Source: Cephalopachus bancanus
Lineage: Eukaryota > Chordata > Mammalia > Primates > Tarsiidae
DNA: 64,000 nucleotides
Reading direction: 5' to 3'
Assembly (NCBI GenBank): GCA_027257055.1
Contig: JAPVLO010000074.1
Coordinates: forward strand, 4,045,001 to 4,109,000
In this document: positions 58,678-64,000 of the stretch, piece after piece
Numbering within the stretch: position 1 is the stretch's first letter
Layout of the letters: every line of letters begins with the position of its first letter
Translations under genes and position numbers: made by a program
The notes under the pieces: model-generated
Database searches by the model: none
The model's input: the letters and a program-made list of their open reading frames with translations, nothing else
What the model was told of the DNA's origin: nothing

Positions 58678-59954
58678 GATTAGAAGAGAAAATAATAAAA
58701 CTGTTATGTGTAGATGGCATGATTGTCTATGTAAAAAACCTCAAAGTTACCAAAAAACTGCTGTATCCAATAAATCAATATAGTAGGGTCACAGAATAAA
58801 AATTTAATATTAAAAAGCCAATTGCTTTCCTATCTAAAAGAAATAAAAATTTGCAATTTGAAATTTTAAAAAGCAATATCTTTCAAAAGATTAAGCACAT
58901 AAGTAAATCTAAGAAAATATGTTGAGGGTGTTTTTGAGTAAATGATATCTCTGAAATAACTAACTAAATGAAGAGATGTTCATATTCACGAATTATTGGT
59001 CTCAATATGATTAATACATCAGTTGATCTTAATCAGACCAATAGATTTAATGTAATTTCAACCCAAATCCCAGGAATCTCTTTTGTAGATTTTAATAAGC
59101 TAGTCCTAAGTTTATATGGTAAGGTAAAACAATACTGGAGAACTAATTTGAAAGACACACTAGCCAATTTCAAAACTTTCTTTAAAGCTACAGTATTCAA
59201 GACAGAATGGTATTATCAAAATTATAGGTCAATCAAACTAAATGACACTCAGAAATAGACCCACACACACATAATCAACTTTATTTTTTACAGAAATGAA
59301 AGGCAATTCAAAGTATAACATTTTCTTTTCAGCAGAGATAACTGAATTGATCTGATACATATAAGCAAGAAAAGTGACCCTAAACATAGATCTTATGACT
59401 TCCACAAAAAGTTGCTCAGAATGAATCATAGACCTAAATTTAAAATGTGCAACTCTAAACTTCTATGAAATAACATTAAAAAAGACAGAAAAAACTAAAT
59501 GGCCTAGGTTTTAAAGATGAGTTTTTCAGAATCAAAATAACAATCTATGAGAGAAAAATTAATAATTGAGAAATTACTAAAAGTAAAAATCTTCAACTCT
59601 GTGAAAGACACTGCTAAAAGCATTAGAAGACACGTGATAGACTAGGAGAAAGTGCTTGCAAAACATTATCTAAGAAAAGACTTATATCCAAAATATACTT
59701 AAATTCAAAAAAAGGTCAAAAAATCCAAACAGACACTTCACCAAAAACATATACATTTATATATGATTTTTAAAGTTAACATATTCAAATATGGGTACTA
59801 ATTTTCATTAGTTAAATGCAAATGAAAATAACAATGAAATATTGCTACACAGCTAGATTTTCAAGAAATAATGACAATATATATTTAGAGGTTGAAGGAT
59901 TCCAGGAAAGATTGTCAACATTGGCAAGAGAATCTAACTGTATTACAAATAGAA

Positions 59955-60288
59955 CATTGCATAGCCATGTTTCAGTAAATGACAGAATGGTGGTCCCATA
60001 AGATTATAATACCATATTTTTGCTGTACCTTTTCTGTTTATATATGTTTAGAAATACAAACACCATTGTGTCACAATTTTCTAAAGTACTCAGAAGAGTA
60101 GCATGTTATGCAGGTTTGTAACCTAGGAGCAATAGACCATATCATGTAGCCTAGGTATGTAGGAGGCTACACCATCCAGGTTTGTGTAAAGTGTACTCTA
60201 TGATGTTTGCACAATAATGTAATAGCCTAATGACAGATTTGTCAAAACATATCCCAGGCATTAAGCAATGTGTGACTATATATAAAAC
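59955..60288 (-). mobile_element. MER2 DNA transposon, nearly full length
   Basis: The sequence matches MER2, a non-autonomous Tigger-related element, in complement: GTGGTCCCATAAGATTATAA, ACCATTGTGTCACAATTTTC, AGCATGTTATGCAGGTTTGT, GTGTAAAGTGTACTCTATGA and TTAAGCAATGTGTGACTATA. Length is close to the 345-bp family size. The orientation call follows the usual consensus direction. Confidence 0.85.
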
Positions 60289-60700
60289 AGCCTTACTAAA
60301 CAAGGTGGGTGCAGTGAATTCTGAACTAAGCAACTTTGTAAGTGAGTGGAGATTATAAGAGTAAGGCAAATGAAATAACACACAAGTGCTGTATTATAGT
60401 TGATGAAGTTGTTTCTCATGGAGGCACAGGTGGACATTCCTGACACAGTATATGTATTGGAATAAATCAATTAAACCAAAGGATGGTGTATGCTAAGAGC
60501 CAGGTTGTTCACCATCGGAGAGGGAATATTCAGATAAGCAGAGAGAGGAGTGAAAATAATTTATATGATAAACTAGAGTTGGACACATAGGTATACATCC
60601 AGGTTTTTCTTAATATAAATACACATTATTATAAAAATAAATATTAAGACATATGTATATATGAGTTATTGCAGACATTCACAAGCACACACACATACAC
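60289..60700. other. Unassigned sequence
   Basis: No recognised repeat apart from CA-rich bases near 60685-60705. Confidence 0.35.
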
Positions 60701-61800
60701 ATGTATGTATATATTTATACTCTGTCAGCTTAGATGGTCTGGAAGCAATGTCACCCCAGTCACAATAAGGACAACTGGTGCCAAGAACTTGGTTTCTAAT
60801 ATCATGCTCCACAAAAGAGAGTGAAATTCTGGATAAATAACTGAATCTTGGACTGGGAAAAGATATAAAAAATGAGCCTAGAGCATCTTGTGATAAAATA
60901 AAAAGAATACATCTTTCCCTTCCTAAAACAACCCCATTAATGGGGACATATGAATGAGGCATGGGCGATCCCCTGAAAATAACTTCATGGCCAAAGCTTA
61001 AAGAATATAAGCAACAAAATGCATTCTAAAATATTGGGTTACAACCTGAAGTATAAAATAAATATCTGAGTCTATGCAGATAGGGAAGGAAGAAAAGGAA
61101 GAAAGGGAGGGAAGAAGAGAGGGAGGGAGGGAGGGAGGAAGGGGACAAACCTTTCTTGCAAAAGAATCTCAAGGAATTTATGCAGAGCATGAAGGAGACA
61201 TTATATAACTTTCCAGTCCTTAAGTATGGGCTGTGCACTTTGACGGCCCTCCAAAAAGTACAGTTTACAAAATGAATATAAAAGATAACTTCAAAGCAGA
61301 GAAACCTGACAAACATTACCTCAGTAGTTATGTCATGTTAGTAATATGTACCCTTTATTTAATATGATTAAAATTGCTCTTTACGTCTGTGGTTTTCCAA
61401 AATAATGATAATAATGTGGAAAGACATATTAGTTCAATTCCCCATTGATGTATCCTATAAAATACCTGATCAGAACCTATGAAGCTGTCAAGGTGATCAA
61501 AAACAAAGATGGTCTGAGAAACTCACACTCCAGCAGGACCTTTGGAGACATGATGACTAAATGTAATGTGCCCTGGATGAGATTCTAGAACAGAAAAAGG
61601 ACATTAAGCACAAACTAAGGAACTGTGAAAAAAAAATGAACATAGTAGTAATGGAATTGTACTATATGCATTGTACTAATTTTAAGGTGTTAATGATTGT
61701 GTGTACTGAGTATGAAGTATGTGAGAACTCTCTGTACTACATCACCATTTTTTACTGAATCCAAAATTTTTCTATTGTTTTAAAGGATTATTTAAAAATA
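60701..61800 (+). mobile_element. Old L1M 3' UTR, forward strand
   Basis: Landmarks of an old L1M 3' region: CCAAGAACTTGGTTTCTAAT, CTTGGACTGGGAAAAGATAT, AACCTGAAGTATAAAATAAA, TAGAACAGAAAAAGGACATT and GAGAACTCTCTGTACTACAT. A GGAA/GGGA repeat is embedded at 61082-61143. Confidence 0.6.
61082..61143. repeat. (GGAA)n/(GGGA)n purine repeat
   Basis: About 60 bases of imperfect GGAA and GGGA units. Confidence 0.95.
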
Positions 61801-61809
61801 ATGCTATCA

Positions 61810-63168
61810 TTGGTTCCAGTAAGATGGGGACAGCATAGGGGGACTTGTGAGATTCTCCGAACATGAGTCCCCAAAAAGACTCTTACTTTTCGTCCCCATC
61901 CCCCAGCCCACCACCAGCCACACTGGTACGAGGCCCGGGGACCTTCAGTCCCATGCAGGGCCGGATATTGCAGCCCCCTGCTGCTGCTGTTCCACCATTC
62001 ATGACTCCCACCTGCATGGGAGTCTAGGGTATCGGCCCCCTCCCTGGCTACATCGTCTCTCACCCAGCACCCAGCATCAAGCTGCCGGTCACTTAGGGAG
62101 GCTCTGGGCACCTGTCCCTCAGCGACACCGGTCCCATTCCTGGCTGAAGTAACCTGTGGGGGGCCCAGGGCCATTCTCGCCACTCACCACCTGCCCTTTG
62201 GAGCTTTGGAGCTCTGGAGCTCTGGGCCTACCCTGGCTGAGGCACTCAGTGCATGACCCCAAACAACCAGACAAGTGGAGAGAAACGGATCTGTGAAAGT
62301 GAAACTGCTTTGAACATTCTCCAGGAAGAGATTTCCATTGCACCACCCACCTGTCAACAACCTCCACCTCAGTTCCTAAGGTAACGTTACTAAACAGGAG
62401 ACAAAACCCCACCCCTATGCTGAATCAGACTAAAGCAACTCCCAGGCAGCAGACTAAAAAAAACCAAACAACCCCAAACTGCAAGTAAATCTAGCTGCCT
62501 GCAATGAAAAACAAAGGGGAGAGGCCAGAGATCAGAGCTGAAGTGACTTTAGTCTGATCTCTTATTTTGACTTTAGATTTTATCATTTTGACTGTTTTGA
62601 TCACTTTTGTTGTTTGCTTTCTGACTTACACAGTTTCGTGATTTTATTGGTCTGTCTCTGTGTAGCTACCAGTATTCTTTAGGGAATCTTTCTTATGTGT
62701 CTTTTTTCACTTCTCTCCAACCTTGTGTCTCTTTCTCAACTGATAGTTGGTATGTATGTCTGTTTTACCTCTCGCTCTTCTCTCTTTCTAACTTCCTATT
62801 GACCCCCCTCCCTCCATTATTTTCCTCTTTTATACACCCTTTTAATCTAGGGACCAAGCGCACATACTGTTGCACAGACAGATTGTAAGGCAGAGGGAAA
62901 TAGTTTCTAGTGTGTTCATACACCTGATAGTGGATGCTAGAATCAGCATATACATTTTGAACCACAGCTTCCCCCTCAATTAAACCTCAAAACTGCAAAA
63001 AGTACAGCCCAAAGCCCACACTCCAACCTCAAAAGTGAACAAAGCCAGAAGACCCTCATAAGGAAGAACAGGATATTGCAGAAGTGAAATAAAAGCAACC
63101 CCAACTTCACTCAAAAACAGAATTAAAGAAGGGGAGGGAAAGGGAGAGAGAGAAAAAAATCTACACAA
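61810..63168 (+). mobile_element. Younger L1, 5' UTR/internal promoter region, forward strand
   Basis: The base composition changes abruptly from AT-rich old L1M to GC-rich sequence here. The start (TGGTTCCAGTAAGATGGGGA) recalls the YY1-type AAGATGG near the 5' end of primate L1 promoters. About 1.36 kb of untranslated sequence precedes ORF1, long enough to be a complete 5' UTR, so the element looks 5'-complete. The left target duplication cannot be confirmed because the 3' end is outside the window. The sequence differs from the human L1 5' UTR I know, as expected of another primate lineage. Confidence 0.75.
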
Positions 63169-64000
63169 ATGAAGAAAAACAAAAAGAAGAATATGGGTCT
63201 CTCCCAAACCCCTGAGAAGGCAGACACTGAGAAAACTGACTTCGGAATGCAATAAGTGAAAAGCCCCCAGAATAAAGGGTCTCAAACTACAAACCTAGAT
63301 ATCAAGACATTAATGGAGAGATTAAAAAGAATTGAGGAGACACAAGAAGAAACTAGGAAGGAGCTGATATCTGAGATAACAGTAATAAAGAATACTGTGA
63401 ATGAAATAAATAACAAACTGACAAGCATGGAAAGCAGAATTACCCAAGCAGAAGAAAGAATCTCAGAGCTTGAGGACCAAAATATAGAACTTACCCAAAC
63501 TCTTAAAAATACAGAAAATAAGCTCAAAAAGACAGAACAAAACATTTAAGAGATGAGCAATTACTTCAAGAGACCAAACCTAAGAGTAATTGGCTTTCCT
63601 GAGGCAGAAAGAGAGACAGAGACCACATTGGAACAAACTTTCCATGAGATCATTCAACAAAACTTCCCTTATCTAATCAGTGATGCAAAAATTCAAACAC
63701 AAGAGATTCAGAGAACCCCTGCAAGACAACAAATGAGAAGACCAACTCCTAGACACATAATAATTCAGTTAAAAAAAAAGGAGGCATAAAAGAAAAAAAT
63801 CCTAAAGGCAGCAAGAGAAAAAGGCCAGATCACCTACCACGGAAGACCAATTAGAATAGCAGCAGATTTATCTACAGAAACCCTACAGGCTAGGAAAGCT
63901 TGGAGCCCTATCTTCAAAGTCCTAAAAGATAAACAATTTCAACCAAGAATAACTTACCCAGCCAAGCTAACCTTCATCAGTGAGGGAGAATTAAAATCTT
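63169..64000 (+). pseudogene. L1 ORF1 (RNA-binding chaperone), three in-frame stops, cut by window end
   Basis: ORF1p coats L1 RNA as a trimer and is needed for retrotransposition. The ATG at 63169 opens a Lys-rich start (MKKNKKK). TAA stops occur at codons 29 (63253), 127 (63547) and 207 (63787), but the frame is otherwise unbroken for about 277 codons to the window edge. A heptad-rich coiled coil spans roughly codons 45-130. The RNA-recognition-like domain starts near codon 135 (KRPNLRVIGFPE) and includes EIQRTPAR and TPRHIII. The C-terminal domain follows (AAREKG, then AADLSTETLQARKAW, FQPRITYPAKL). Absence of frame shifts points to a fairly young but dead copy. Confidence 0.9.

Larger units (their letters stand above)
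55020..59945 (+). mobile_element. Long L1M element, forward strand, about 4.9 kb
   Basis: Sense A-rich L1M. The 5' part has GGACTAGCCTAAAACTGAGG and TGACAAATTTACACAGTAAA; the middle has A-rich degenerate coding sequence; ORF2 is clear from 57760 on (TCAAATTGTTGCCAAGAAAG; ATCAAGTGAAATTTATTTCC; ACAGAAAAAAGCTTTTGACA; GTAGATGGCATGATTGTCTA; GGTATTATCAAAATTATAGG). It ends near ACACTTCACCAAAAACATAT plus about 200 bases. The 5' boundary is uncertain. All frames are broken; the longest open stretch is about 100 codons. Confidence 0.75.

Noticed and set aside
1..64000. CRISPR array, bacterial operon, phage or defence system
   Set aside because: No regularly spaced direct repeats with unique spacers, no dense coding and no ribosome-binding-site pattern; the Alu, L1, MaLR and Tigger content shows primate nuclear DNA.
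1..64000. tRNA, rRNA or snRNA genes
   Set aside because: No cloverleaf with A and B boxes outside the Alu promoters, and no rRNA or snRNA core words, were noticed.

Overview
This window is nuclear DNA of a primate and reads as an AT-rich gene desert. I find no host protein-coding gene, rRNA, tRNA or CRISPR array. The lineage clue is the SINE content: about eleven dimeric 7SL-derived Alu copies on both strands, several with well-preserved target-site duplications. Most share a 5' end (CGGTGGCTCAGCCTGTAATC), a short first-arm end (CTGGGCAGCGAGACCTC) and a linker (CTACAATAAATCAAAAAATC) that differ from anthropoid AluJ/S/Y and lack the insertions I associate with lemur and loris Alus. A tarsier is my best guess, at moderate confidence.

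Layout. 1-7.1 kb: fragmented L1s, one of them split by a 1.35-kb solo-LTR-like element. 7.2-11.3 kb: an old L1 3' end opened by an unassigned 504-bp insertion and two Alus; one Alu carries a 490-bp solo LTR with a perfect 5-bp target duplication. A MaLR LTR and another L1 3' end follow. 12.5-21 kb: an MLT1-like LTR holding a complete but dead class I (gammaretrovirus-like) provirus with a 4-bp duplication, paired LTRs, primer site, polypurine tract, broken gag, protease, RT, integrase C-terminus and env; two Alus lie inside env. 21-24.2 kb: an almost end-to-end Tigger1 DNA transposon with a dead transposase and an Alu. 24-34 kb: mostly unassigned sequence with an L1 end, an MLT1 LTR, MIR traces and one Alu. 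34.2-40.1 kb: a long reverse-strand L1. 41-49 kb: L1 fragments, an MLT1 LTR, a probable small retrocopy, an L1 split by a mariner copy, and a probable L1 inversion. 49.5-54 kb: Alus, an L1 end and unassigned sequence. 55-60 kb: a long forward L1M. 60-61.8 kb: MER2 and an L1M 3' end. 61.8-64 kb: the 5' end of a younger L1 with its 5'UTR and a broken ORF1, cut by the window end.

The sequences do not work together as a pathway. The content is layered parasitic DNA, and nesting gives relative ages: old L1M, MLT1 and MIR; then Tigger1 and the provirus; then Alus; then the solo LTR inside an Alu. I found no evidence for a new functional system. The items most worth a second look are the two unassigned LTR-like elements, the 504-bp insertion, the rearranged provirus, the unusual Alu lineage and a CTCF-like motif in the proviral leader. 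Repeat names are recognised from memory of consensus sequences, without a database search, so subfamily calls are approximate.
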